This document shows positions 56,397 to 64,000 of a stretch of 64,000 nucleotides of DNA, piece by piece. The notes beneath the pieces were generated by a model. It was not told where the DNA came from. It ran no database searches and saw nothing but the letters and a program-made list of their open reading frames with translations. How positions within the stretch are numbered: the stretch's first letter is position 1; every line of letters starts with the position of its first letter. Made by a program: the position numbers and the translations under genes. This DNA is from UBA9926 sp018645765 (GTDB taxonomy: Bacteria > Pseudomonadota > Gammaproteobacteria > Pseudomonadales > Azotimanducaceae): assembly GCA_949372755.1 (NCBI GenBank), contig CASIBO010000006.1:248001-312000 (forward strand). The letters run 5' to 3'.

Positions 56397-57157
56397 AGCC
56401 AGTCTGTTTGGTTATTGGCGCGGGGGCCGGTATTGGTGGCAACGTTGGTAAACTTTTTGCGGCCAACGGCTATCATGCCGTCTTGTGTCGACGTAGCGAT
56501 GAGCCTGGCTTGAAAAAGTTGATTAACGATATCGAGATCGCCGGGAATAGCGCCAGCGGATTTCTGATGAATGCGATTGAAGAGGAGGCCATCGAATCAG
56601 GTATTGCCGCAATCGAAGCAGACATTGGGCCAATAGAGGTGGTGGTCTACAACTTGGGCGCTCAGATTGGGGATCGCAGTCTAGCCGAGACCAGCTACAA
56701 GGCGTTTGAGATGGGTTGGAAGATGGCTACTTTTGGGCTGTTTCGGGCGGCGAGCGCGATCTGCCCGGCAATGGTTGAACGGGGTAAGGGAACGTTCCTT
56801 GTAACTTCAGCGACGTCCGCTGTACGAGGCAATGCAGGGCAACATTCGCACGCGGCTGCAATGGGCGGGCGCCGTATGTTATGTCAGTCGTTGAATGCGG
56901 AATTTGCACCGAAAGGAATTCATGTTGCCCACATTATTGTTGATGGCGCCGTTGATGCGCCAGATACCCTCGGCAAAATGTTGGGACAAGAACAGTTCCA
57001 AAAACTTAGAGAGACCAAAGGGATGGCGCACGATGGGTTGATGCTTCCAGAGAAAATAGCAGAGACCTACTACCATATAGCGCAGCAGCACCGCTCGGTC
57101 TGGACCCATGAACTTGATATGCGCTCGTTTAGTGACCTATCTTGGTGGAATCATTAA
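56393..57157 (+). CDS. SDR-fold protein with lost catalytic Tyr and Lys
   Basis: This 254-residue Rossmann protein has IGAGAGIGGNVGK (8-20) for nucleotide binding and a Ser in VTSATSAVRG (137-146). The YxxxK motif is replaced: His153-Ala-Ala-Ala-Met157. The rest of the fold (APKGIHVAHIIVDGAVDAP) follows the SDR pattern of a branch that often lacks Tyr. It may therefore be inactive as a classical dehydrogenase. It overlaps the HxlR gene by 4 nt. Confidence 0.85.
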   Translation: MKPVCLVIGAGAGIGGNVGKLFAANGYHAVLCRRSDEPGLKKLINDIEIAGNSASGFLMNAIEEEAIESGIAAIEADIGPIEVVVYNLGAQIGDRSLAETSYKAFEMGWKMATFGLFRAASAICPAMVERGKGTFLVTSATSAVRGNAGQHSHAAAMGGRRMLCQSLNAEFAPKGIHVAHIIVDGAVDAPDTLGKMLGQEQFQKLRETKGMAHDGLMLPEKIAETYYHIAQQHRSVWTHELDMRSFSDLSWWNH

Positions 57158-57172
57158 ATCAAATTGCGGTTA

Positions 57173-57207
57173 GCAAGGCTTGAGCGCCGATTCTGTTTAA
57201 GCCTTGC
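57173..57207 (+). terminator. Hairpin between SDR and P450 genes
   Basis: A perfect 9-bp stem GCAAGGCTT (57173-57181) with AAGCCTTGC (57199-57207), loop 17 nt, lies just after the SDR stop. No T-run follows, so it may be a pausing, processing or weak termination site. Confidence 0.4.
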
Positions 57208-57275
57208 GCGCTGTTCGCAATTGAAGAGAGTCTGTGCAAAATAACAAGGCGCGAGATAGAGCCCCTAGCCTGTAG

Positions 57276-57289
57276 ATTGACAAGTCAAT
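57276..57289 (+). promoter_or_regulatory. Palindrome ATTGAC-AA-GTCAAT before the P450 gene
   Basis: A perfect 6+2+6 palindrome lies 16 nt before the first P450 ATG. The core TGAC-N2-GTCA recurs at 29202-29211 in the BVMO intergenic region. It could be a regulator site; the regulator is not identified. Confidence 0.4.
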
Positions 57290-57305
57290 CGGTATTTGGG
57301 AAAAA

Positions 57306-58589
57306 ATGGAATCCAACAGAAGAAACGCTATGAAAGTTATAACGCAATCTCCCGAACTAGATAATGCGTTGGTAGACCCCTCGAACTGGGCTGACGAGCA
57401 GTGGGTGCACGATCAGTTTGCTTGGCTTCGCGAGAACGCGCCGCTGCAACAGTTATCACCGGAAGGCTTTGAGCCGTTTTGGAATGTCACCCGCTATAAC
57501 GATATTAAAGAAATTGAAGGCAACAAGCAGGTCTTCATTAACGATCCGCGCCCGGTCCTGGGTAAGCAAATCGCGAATGAGTTTATGCAGCAAATGACCG
57601 GGCGTAAGCACTTGGTGAGATCCCTGGTGCAAATGGATGACCCCGACCATATGAAGTACCGCCGCCTGACCCAAGGCTGGTTTATGGGCAGCAACCTGCG
57701 GAAGTTGCAGGGCAGGGTAGATGAGCTTGCTGATCAGTATGTGACGCGTATGGCGGATATGGGTGGTACCTGTGACTTTGTTAAAGATGTCGCCATGTGG
57801 TTTCCACTTCGAGTGATTATGTCCATCCTCGGCGTGCCAGAGGAAGATGAGCCATTAATGCTGAAACTCACCCAAGAACTGTTTGGGAGCTCTGATCCTG
57901 ACGTCAACCGTTCCTTCGATATGATGGAATTTATGGAAGTGGTTTTGGACTTTGAAACGTACTTTACCAAGTTGACCCAAGCGCGCCGAGAGCACCCAAC
58001 GGACGATGTGGCTTCCCTCATTGCGAATGCCGAAATTGATGGGGCACCGGTACCCGAACATGAAGCCAATGGTTATTACATTATCATTGCGACCGCGGGC
58101 CATGACACAACCAGTGCCTCCACCGCAGGCGGATTATTGGCCTTGCTGCAAAACCCAGAACAAATGACTAAGCTGCGCGCCGATACTGATGCGCATTTAC
58201 CGACCGCAATTGATGAGATGATTCGCTGGGTGAGTCCCGTGCGGCACTTCATGCGGACGGCCACAGAAGATTGCGTGGTTGCTGGCCAAACCATTCGAGC
58301 AGGTGAGTCGGCGCTGCTTTGGTATCCATCGGCCAATCGTGATGCAGCGATTTTTCCTGAACCCGAGGACTTTCGTGTGGACCGTAAAGGTGCCAAGCAA
58401 CTGGCCTTTGGGTTTGGCGCTCATGTTTGTCTCGGCCAACACCTTGCCCGCATGGAGATGAGTGCCTTGTTCAGGGCCCTGCTGAACCGAGTGGAGCACA
58501 TTGAACTGGCGGGTGAGCCCACTTATATGCAGTCAACTTTTGTCGGAGGCCTCAAAAGTCTACCCATTCGTTACCGAATGAAGTTGTGA
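57306..58589 (+). CDS. Cytochrome P450
   Basis: A 427-residue soluble bacterial P450. The I-helix motif AGHDTTS, the EMIRW (ExxR-type) K-helix and the heme loop FGFGAHVCLGQHLAR with the Cys ligand are all present. The N-terminal part resembles steroid- or fatty-acid-type CYPs (for example CYP125/142-like order), which is only an impression. ATG 57306 has GGGA upstream and ATG 57330 has AGAAG; either is possible. No ferredoxin is adjacent, so electrons must come from elsewhere. Confidence 0.93.
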   Translation: MESNRRNAMKVITQSPELDNALVDPSNWADEQWVHDQFAWLRENAPLQQLSPEGFEPFWNVTRYNDIKEIEGNKQVFINDPRPVLGKQIANEFMQQMTGRKHLVRSLVQMDDPDHMKYRRLTQGWFMGSNLRKLQGRVDELADQYVTRMADMGGTCDFVKDVAMWFPLRVIMSILGVPEEDEPLMLKLTQELFGSSDPDVNRSFDMMEFMEVVLDFETYFTKLTQARREHPTDDVASLIANAEIDGAPVPEHEANGYYIIIATAGHDTTSASTAGGLLALLQNPEQMTKLRADTDAHLPTAIDEMIRWVSPVRHFMRTATEDCVVAGQTIRAGESALLWYPSANRDAAIFPEPEDFRVDRKGAKQLAFGFGAHVCLGQHLARMEMSALFRALLNRVEHIELAGEPTYMQSTFVGGLKSLPIRYRMKL

Positions 58590-58660
58590 ATTGTATCCAG
58601 TCGCATCGCGGTTGATCACCGTTGTGTTCAGACCGTCGCTGGAAGACGGTTGGCGATCAT

Positions 58661-58704
58661 AAGCGGCTCAAACTGCGCCAGTGCGTTGCGTTAAAGAGCC
58701 GCTT
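58661..58704. terminator. Inverted repeat between convergent genes
   Basis: AAGCGGCTC (58661-58669) pairs with GAGCCGCTT (58696-58704) across a 26-nt loop. It lies between convergent P450 and MDR genes. The loop is long and the T-run poor, so termination is tentative. Confidence 0.35.
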
Positions 58705-58757
58705 TGGGTCGTCCGAATTCGAATGCTCCTTTGGTCACACCAAACCCCTTTTTCAAG

Positions 58758-59699
58758 CTATCGCTTGCCGATATCAAACACGACCTTAATCGCGCCAGCT
58801 GCCCGGGTACCGGCCGTGTGAAAAGCCTCTGTCACACCCTCTAAGGGATAACGGTGCGTGATAAGCGCCTGTGCAATGTCAGGGTATTGGTGCAGAAGGG
58901 TCCTGGCTTCATCGAAACTGCGACTGGGACTTTTACAATAATAACCAGCGGCGGGAATCAGCACCGCTTCCTTGGCCCAAAATGCCTGTTCAAGTTTGGT
59001 GGGCTCCCAGAACATGCCCACCAACCCGATGCGCCCCATTGGTTTTACCCGGGTGGTGGACTGCTTTAACGATGCGGCGCTGCCAATCGCGTCCATCACA
59101 ACATCATAATGGCCATCAGCGCGGAGCGTGCCACCCAGCCTCTCTGCGGCTTGCTGCTGATGCGGGTAGCGGGCGGTGATGTCGTAGGCGATGCCGCGAC
59201 CACGGAGCACCGCGCCGATCGCGAGCCCAATCGGTCCCGCCCCAATGATGAGCACTCGATCGGCCTCACGAACGTGGGCACGATCGACGCCGTGCACAGC
59301 GACTGCCAGCGGTTCCACCAGGCTGGCAATGGCCACGTCCAAGCCGCTCGGCAGCTCAATTAATTTGTTTGCGGGAACCTTAATATACTCAGCCATGCCG
59401 CCATCAGCCATAACGCCCAATAAGGAAAAACCCTGCTCGCAATGAATGCTGTGGCCCGCATCACAAAAACCGCAATGGCCGCAACCGTTAAGGGGCTCAA
59501 TGGCCACAGCTCGACCGTCGTCGGTGACCCCGGCAAACTCGTGGCCAATAATATTATCGCCAAAATAACCGGTCGCCATCATGTGCAGGTCGGAGCCGCA
59601 AATTGAGGATGAGACCACCCTGACCCTGACGCCATCGCCTTTGGGGGCAGGCACGTCCACCAGTACAGGGGTTTTATCGATGACCTTAATGGCTTTCAT
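58758..59699 (-). CDS. Zinc-dependent MDR alcohol dehydrogenase
   Basis: A 313-residue medium-chain dehydrogenase. Start ATG 59699 (MKAIKVIDKTPVLVDVPAPK) with GAGG upstream. Catalytic Zn ligands are Cys-Gly-Ser-Asp (SSICGSDLH) and His in IGHEFAG; the structural zinc site is CGHCGFCDAGHSIHC. The cofactor motif IIGAGPIGLAIG follows. No ribosome-binding site supports the longer frame at 59738. It likely oxidises an alcohol or polyol; substrate unknown. Confidence 0.9.
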   Translation of the reverse strand: MKAIKVIDKTPVLVDVPAPKGDGVRVRVVSSSICGSDLHMMATGYFGDNIIGHEFAGVTDDGRAVAIEPLNGCGHCGFCDAGHSIHCEQGFSLLGVMADGGMAEYIKVPANKLIELPSGLDVAIASLVEPLAVAVHGVDRAHVREADRVLIIGAGPIGLAIGAVLRGRGIAYDITARYPHQQQAAERLGGTLRADGHYDVVMDAIGSAASLKQSTTRVKPMGRIGLVGMFWEPTKLEQAFWAKEAVLIPAAGYYCKSPSRSFDEARTLLHQYPDIAQALITHRYPLEGVTEAFHTAGTRAAGAIKVVFDIGKR

Positions 59700-60465
59700 G
59701 GTGCACCTCGCTTGACCACTCTTGTTTCCTTGCGTCACTCAAATGCCGACCAACAGGACCATTAGATAGGGTTTGCATGCCAGTATTTGTTCGCGAATAA
59801 CCTTGGCACACAATGCGTGTTCTGTCATTCGGGGTGCACGGGTTATACAACGTGTCGCGCTGTGCTAACCGCCAAATGCGCACGCGCCAAGAAAAACCAG
59901 TTTCTACCGTTCGTCACGGCGTTTAGACAAGGCCCAAAATCTGATTAGCGGGTTAAGCCAACCCAAGGTCATGGTATGGCAAAAGGAAACATCGCCAGCC
60001 TGGGGGTAGAGCCTTTTCTGGCGGCAGCAATCGTACTAGCGGTTGATGACATGCGCGTCATGATAATGGCCGTTCATTGGTCTGATGGGTCTTGTTCAAA
60101 TGCTTTGCTTTGCCGGGCACACAATTTGGCCACGATCTACGTGGGGCTTGGGTTACAAAGATCGACTTGCTGTTGCGAGGGTAGAGGTCAGGCAATCAAT
60201 CCGCTGCGATGTGGTTAAACACGACAACCTGAAAATTAATAGATTGACGTCGAGTATCAGCCAAAATCCGCAACAATTGTCATAGTGCGGACCAGGGCCG
60301 CTTGGATCTACGCCTTAGCAGACTGCATCAATTGCAGTCCGTAACAGCCGCAAGTCAGCGCTCAGTGCAAGGCAAAGAAGCGATGCGTGCCCAGGGCAGG
60401 CAGGGGGCTTATGCTTACACACCACTGGACCTGGCGCCCGGAAAATGTCGTCCAAAAGCCGCGGT
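59700..60465. other. Intergenic stretch, nothing recognised
   Basis: This is 766 nt. Open frames (59976-60218 plus, 60302-60871 plus) lack motifs and the latter overlaps the real GST gene. No supported feature was found. Confidence 0.4.
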
Positions 60466-61167
60466 TTATTGGCTCGGCTTGGATTGGGCGCGCGCAATCG
60501 CTTCTTCTGCCATCTTGCGCTCGGTGCCGTCCAGTCTTGCCTTCATGCCCTTGTTCATTTCATCCAGAATTTTGACCGCAAACGCGTTGTTTTGGATTTT
60601 GTCCCAGTACGAGGCGACGCGCGTGCCCGCTTTAATAGGGCTATCAAAACCAAGACGCGGCACCGTACTGCTGCACATCCACAATGCTGGCACTAGGGTG
60701 CAGTCTGCGCGCGTCAGTGAATCACCCACAGCAAACTCGCCACTACCAATATGTTGCTCCAGCGCCCCGATCCCGCGCCTAACCTGGCCGATGAGTAGAT
60801 CAAGCACAGCTTGCACGCGTGTTTCCGGATTGGCCTGGCTAAGTGACATAAAAATGTTATTCATCAAATAAATGTCAGCAATTCTTGAAACGACTCTAAC
60901 ATCAGCGCGTTCCTTGAGTGAGCTGCCGGTGAGCGCCTTGTCGGGAAATCGTTCGTCAAGATACTCAGCAATGACTTCTGATTCGGGGATCAGGCCTTCG
61001 TCCACTTCGAGGACAGGGATTCGGCCGATTGGGGAAACCTCATTCATTTTACCCATCATGAACTGTACGGGCAGATCGAAACTGAGCACATCCTGGATCC
61101 CCATTGCATAAATCTGCATGCGTACTTTGGCGCTGTAAGGACTGAGATCGCCGGTATATAACTTCAT
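60466..61167 (-). CDS. Glutathione S-transferase
   Basis: A 233-residue GST. MKLYTGDLSPYSAKVRMQIY has a SPYSxKVR N-terminus, with a Ser catalytic residue likely. IGRIPVLEVDEGLIPESEVIAEYLDE holds the cis-Pro and glutathione Glu-Ser. The C-terminal domain has EFAVGDSLTRADCTLVPALW. AAGGGGATAT precedes the ATG. The selenoprotein gene is divergent, 360 nt away. Confidence 0.9.
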   Translation of the reverse strand: MKLYTGDLSPYSAKVRMQIYAMGIQDVLSFDLPVQFMMGKMNEVSPIGRIPVLEVDEGLIPESEVIAEYLDERFPDKALTGSSLKERADVRVVSRIADIYLMNNIFMSLSQANPETRVQAVLDLLIGQVRRGIGALEQHIGSGEFAVGDSLTRADCTLVPALWMCSSTVPRLGFDSPIKAGTRVASYWDKIQNNAFAVKILDEMNKGMKARLDGTERKMAEEAIARAQSKPSQ

Positions 61168-61527
61168 ATATCCCCTTTTGGCAGCGGCCTGCCAGTTTAG
61201 AATTGAACTGCTTCGGAACGACCTATTGGCTCGCTCCGTAACTCATGACCGTTAAAATAACATGTAAACGAGTGCAGCGGACCCTCTTTACCTTAGCCCC
61301 GCTAATCTGCTGACGCGCCGTGATGGCTTACCCGAACCTGATTCGGGCCGAAGGGTAATTGAGGGTAGAAGGGTAGAAGAGATCGCTGGGTCTAGCTTCG
61401 CGGGAAATGGTCCGTCGTTAGCGCGATTGCGGATCGCATCCTAGACGGCACATATTACTAATTTCAGGCTCCTTGTTACTAGGGTTGCGGCTTGACCCGC
61501 TCGTGATATTTCAGTTAGCGTTAATCC
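61168..61527. other. Divergent promoter region of GST and selenoprotein
   Basis: This is 360 nt between two redox genes in opposite directions. It must hold both promoters. No clear operator or -35/-10 pair was identified; an A+T-rich patch lies near 61245-61265. Confidence 0.4.
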
Positions 61528-62643
61528 ATGCCGAACGTACTCGACGTGATTCCCGAAGACCTCCAGGAGGAGGTGAATGCTGCCTTAACTTGGTTTAACG
61601 CGCACAAAAATACGTCTTTTGAAGTGACCGGGATTGTTGATCCGCCAGCCGCTGCAACCAAGGGCGGGGATCTGCGTTTGGTGCTCTGTGGCGGCGGTGT
61701 TTGTCGTCAGGAAACGTTTCAGGTTAGCGGTTCGGCCGATCGACCAACGGTGCGTTGGTTAGGCGTCGATCATGTCAAAGACAGTATTGGCATCGCCGAA
61801 CTTGATCCCCCGCCTGGGGCGCGGAAGACATGGCTCGCAGACGTGGTCGGACAACATGATTTTACGGTGTTGTTGTTTTATCGCGGCTTCTGGTGACCGC
61901 CTTGCCGCCTCGAGTTGCGAGGCTACGTGTCTAGTGGTGTGGTCGATGCGATTCGGGCCGCGGGCGGAGAAGTCTATGCCGTGACCAGTGAGCCCCAGGC
62001 GCTAGCTACGCTTGCTCAAGAGGAGTGGGGTTTGTCTTTTGAGTGCGTTGGCGACCCGCATCAAGAGATCGCCGGTGCAGCGCGTCATCAAGGTATGTTG
62101 GATCTGCGGACAAGCGACGTAGGCGAGTTTATAACACGCGACACCGCTTGGGCCGTTAGCCATCCTAAAGGTTTTTATCAGCCTGGTGTGCTCGCATTGA
62201 ATTCTGAACGTCTGTTGTATCGTTGGCAGTCGGTTCCTACTCGAGCCAATATGGGTGGCGCTGGCGGCAGACCTACGGAGGATTATGTATGGGGTGAGAT
62301 TCAGACCGCTCTGGCCGATACGGCATCCGCTGACGCGGCGTTAGATGAGGCACCGGTTACGGGGGGTAAGGCACCGCCTTTTTTTATGTTCTCTTTAATG
62401 CTCATGGCGCACGGTTGGTTTCTGCGTCCTAAAGCGTTCACTTATCAGGGCGATGGTGTAAATCCAATGCAACGTTTCCCGTTAGTGCTGATGCGCCTTC
62501 TTGTTTTTATTGGGTGCTGGATTACAGCGTTTATACTGCTGCCCAGTAGTTGGGTCAGTCTCGCATTAGCCTTGTATGCGCCCGTTATGATTCTGGGCAT
62601 TCGGAAGGTCTACCGTACTTTTGCTGTGGAGGCCCCGGAGTAA
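61528..62643 (+). CDS. Selenocysteine-containing peroxiredoxin-like membrane protein
   Basis: This is read as one 371-residue protein through the in-frame TGA at 61894-61896 (Sec123). Residues 1-98 form a small extra domain with Cys54 and Cys59. Residues about 100-240 are an AhpC/TSA-type thioredoxin fold: TVLLFYRGFW, then Sec, then PPC (Cys126), VYAVTSEPQALATLA, YQPGVLALNSERLLYRW. The TGA sits exactly where relatives have the first Cys of FYRGxWCPxC, giving UxxC. Two hydrophobic helices follow (about 319-337 and 339-357). The reading frame continues without change after the stop and the downstream part has the same protein quality. Sec machinery is not in the window. A nonsense mutation is the alternative. 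Confidence 0.85.
61894..61944 (+). promoter_or_regulatory. Candidate bacterial SECIS element
   Basis: The UGA is followed by C. After 10 nt a perfect 6-bp stem GCCTCG (61907-61912)/CGAGGC (61918-61923) closes a 5-nt loop AGTTG (61913-61917) with G as its second base. The loop starts 16 nt after the UGA. This matches the rule for bacterial SECIS hairpins: loop 16-37 nt from UGA, with a G in the first two loop bases. GACC (61895-61898) may pair with GGTC (61941-61944) as a lower stem. Confidence 0.75.
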
Positions 62644-63080
62644 CGACCCCACCGTACCATCAAGCGCCAAACCAAAAGTCCATCGGCCTTTTCATCAGGC
62701 TTAAGCGCTGACCCGGATGGCGCCTGTCGACAAGTGCAACAAGACCCAACGTCGTGTTCTTAACCGACTTTGGGTCATTCTCGATCCGGGGCTCAAACAA
62801 GGACTGTGCGAGGGTGATGGCACCCGATGCACTGAAATTGCGTCGATGCTGCGCAACACGCCGCGTGATCAGCGGGATAAGGGCTCAAGCAGTGCGCCGT
62901 CTCAATTCGGTGACCAGACACTTCTGCGTGCTGTTGGATTTTTAAAAGATTAAACACTTGCAAGAACGGGCCCAGTTAAGCCGTACAGCACAAGATGCAG
63001 GGTCTGAATGAGTGCTTTGGCTTTCTATTAAGGGGATTGGCTGGGCAGCATCGAGTAGGGATGATTCGGTTGCGGATCGT
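62644..63080. other. Intergenic stretch, convergent genes
   Basis: This is 437 nt between convergent stop codons. The overlapping plus-strand frames at 62717-62953 and 62754-62945 have no motif or ribosome-binding site. Nothing else was recognised. Confidence 0.4.
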
Positions 63081-64000
63081 TCAAGGCGACTCTTTGCCCT
63101 CGTAGCCCGTCAGTTCCATGTATCCGCGGCCCAGTCGATCGCCAGCAGGGCTCGTGACCTCGACTAATCCCTCCCAATATCGAACCGATAAATCGATCGT
63201 TTGATCATCGACTAGGGCATTGATGATAAAGACCTCATCATTCATTGTCAGAGACCAAGCAACCGGCCATTGCGCGCCGCGCTCGTCCTGATAAAAACGC
63301 TGTGGGCTGAGCGTAAAGTCGCTCGACTTAAGGATTGTAACGCCTGGGTCGCCCTGGCCAATAACAGGGCGTCCGTCAACCTCCTGAGGTTCCACGAGCA
63401 AGCCATGATCAAAGTCATCCCGTGCGCCGTCGTACCTGCGAAGGCGAAAGGCCATGATGCTGCGCGCATCATCGAGTTGCAGCGAAAACCAATCCCAACC
63501 GGCCAACGAGTCATCAAGGACCGAGGTGCTCCACTCTCGATCGAGCCAACCCAGCCCCGCGACATCAACCACGCGATCGTTCAAGCGTAAGCGACCCCCA
63601 ATGCGTAGCCGCGGAATGGAGTAGTAGTAACTTGCCGAGTCCGGACCCTTCGCAGATAGACCGCGATCACCCTGCAAGACAATGGGTCCTGTCTGCTGGA
63701 TGTGTAAATCAACCTCAAACTGCGCAGGCTCTGCAGCCTTTAAAGTCAGACTGATTGGACCACGTGTGGCGCCCGTGAGCGTCCAATCTTCAATAACCGC
63801 TGCAAATTGCGCGCCCGACGTGACGCCCGCCAGATCAGGATGGCCGCGGGCAAACCGCTCGGCTTCGAGGTGAACACCTGTCGCAACATCGGTAATTGCC
63901 AAATGCGCGAGATAAGCCTGACCCGTGTGCCAAGGCCCGTCGCCGGTTGGCGCGGGGGTTAAGGCCTGACGGAACTGGGTAAAGTGCACGCCATACTCAA
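63081..64000 (-). CDS. CrtC/AttH-type lipocalin-like protein, N-terminus beyond the window
   Basis: This is the C-terminal part, at least 306 residues, of a two-domain beta-barrel protein. Motifs GPWHTGQAYLAHLAITD, SYYYSIPRLRIGG, VDVAGLGWLDREWSTSVL, GWDWFSLQLDDARSIMAFRLR and the terminal GRGYMELTGYEG fit the CrtC (carotenoid 1,2-hydratase-like) / AttH family of exported lipocalin-like proteins. The conserved WxDREW-type region is LDREWST. The frame stays open to the window edge (reading ...EYGVHFTQFRQ). Such proteins are often encoded beside ABC permeases of the LolCDE type, which would be off-window. Confidence 0.88.
   Translation of the reverse strand, partial: EYGVHFTQFRQALTPAPTGDGPWHTGQAYLAHLAITDVATGVHLEAERFARGHPDLAGVTSGAQFAAVIEDWTLTGATRGPISLTLKAAEPAQFEVDLHIQQTGPIVLQGDRGLSAKGPDSASYYYSIPRLRIGGRLRLNDRVVDVAGLGWLDREWSTSVLDDSLAGWDWFSLQLDDARSIMAFRLRRYDGARDDFDHGLLVEPQEVDGRPVIGQGDPGVTILKSSDFTLSPQRFYQDERGAQWPVAWSLTMNDEVFIINALVDDQTIDLSVRYWEGLVEVTSPAGDRLGRGYMELTGYEGKESP

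Noticed and set aside
61897..62643. Separate downstream gene starting at the TTG at 61915
   Set aside because: No ribosome-binding site, it would start inside the redox domain, and it is in the same frame as the upstream part across only the TGA. A readthrough (Sec) product explains both halves better.
62717..62953. Possible small ORF before the CrtC-like gene
   Set aside because: It overlaps another frame, has no ribosome-binding site, and the peptide is unlike any transposase or known domain.

Overview
The window is a metabolically dense stretch of a proteobacterial chromosome of moderately high G+C. It carries roughly 46 genes and no rRNA, tRNA, CRISPR array, transposase or integrase that I could recognise. 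The mix suggests a free-living, probably marine, heterotrophic gammaproteobacterium. The pointers are a ZnuD-like TonB receptor, an RND efflux pair, DgkA, a type I sulfatase, many glutathione S-transferases, a haloalkane dehalogenase, a Baeyer-Villiger monooxygenase, a P450, a phytanoyl-CoA-type dioxygenase, an old yellow enzyme and a carotenoid oxygenase. The taxonomic placement is inference; no ribosomal or other marker gene is present.

Layout. 0.2-3.0 kb: probable zinc acquisition (small His/Cys secreted protein, then a TonB receptor with His/Asp-rich loops whose frame is broken and restored inside one loop). 3.2-7 kb: small secreted protein, alpha/beta hydrolases, nitroreductase and a decayed gamma-glutamyltranspeptidase tail. 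7.5-11.8 kb: RND adaptor and permease. 11.9-19.3 kb: two SDRs (one frameshifted), cupin protein, acyl-CoA dehydrogenase, FKBP, imine-reductase-like enzyme, carotenoid oxygenase. 19.5-29 kb: SnoaL-like protein behind a six-copy 13-nt repeat, old yellow enzyme, DUF885 lipoprotein, GSTs and MAPEG, BVMO. 29-36 kb: hypotheticals, an SSS symporter with a coupled mini-protein, GNAT, MFS. 36-49 kb: SGNH hydrolase, Coq4, carboxylesterase, 2OG oxygenase, haloalkane dehalogenase, sulfatase, DUF1330, GST, LLM flavoprotein, Rid protein. 49-55 kb: PhyH, phosphoesterase, DgkA, NhaC. 55-64 kb: GST-HxlR-SDR-P450 cluster, MDR dehydrogenase, GST, a selenoprotein and a CrtC/AttH-type protein cut by the window edge.

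The most notable finding is at 61528-62643. A peroxiredoxin-like gene is interrupted by an in-frame TGA exactly where the catalytic Cys of the FYRGxWCPxC motif should be. It is followed at the proper distance by a perfect 6-bp hairpin with a G in its small apical loop, as expected of a bacterial SECIS element. I read it as a Sec-containing (UxxC) redox protein with an extra N-terminal domain and a C-terminal membrane hairpin.

How the genes work together: most encode small-molecule redox or detoxification steps (GSTs, OYE, nitroreductase, BVMO, P450, 2OG oxygenases, dehalogenase, Prx-like selenoprotein), uptake and efflux, and ester or sulfate-ester hydrolysis. Clear operons are short: adaptor-permease, symporter-miniprotein, sulfatase plus following ORF, GST-HxlR-SDR. 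Three genes carry single-base frame disruptions, so local sequence error should be kept in mind.
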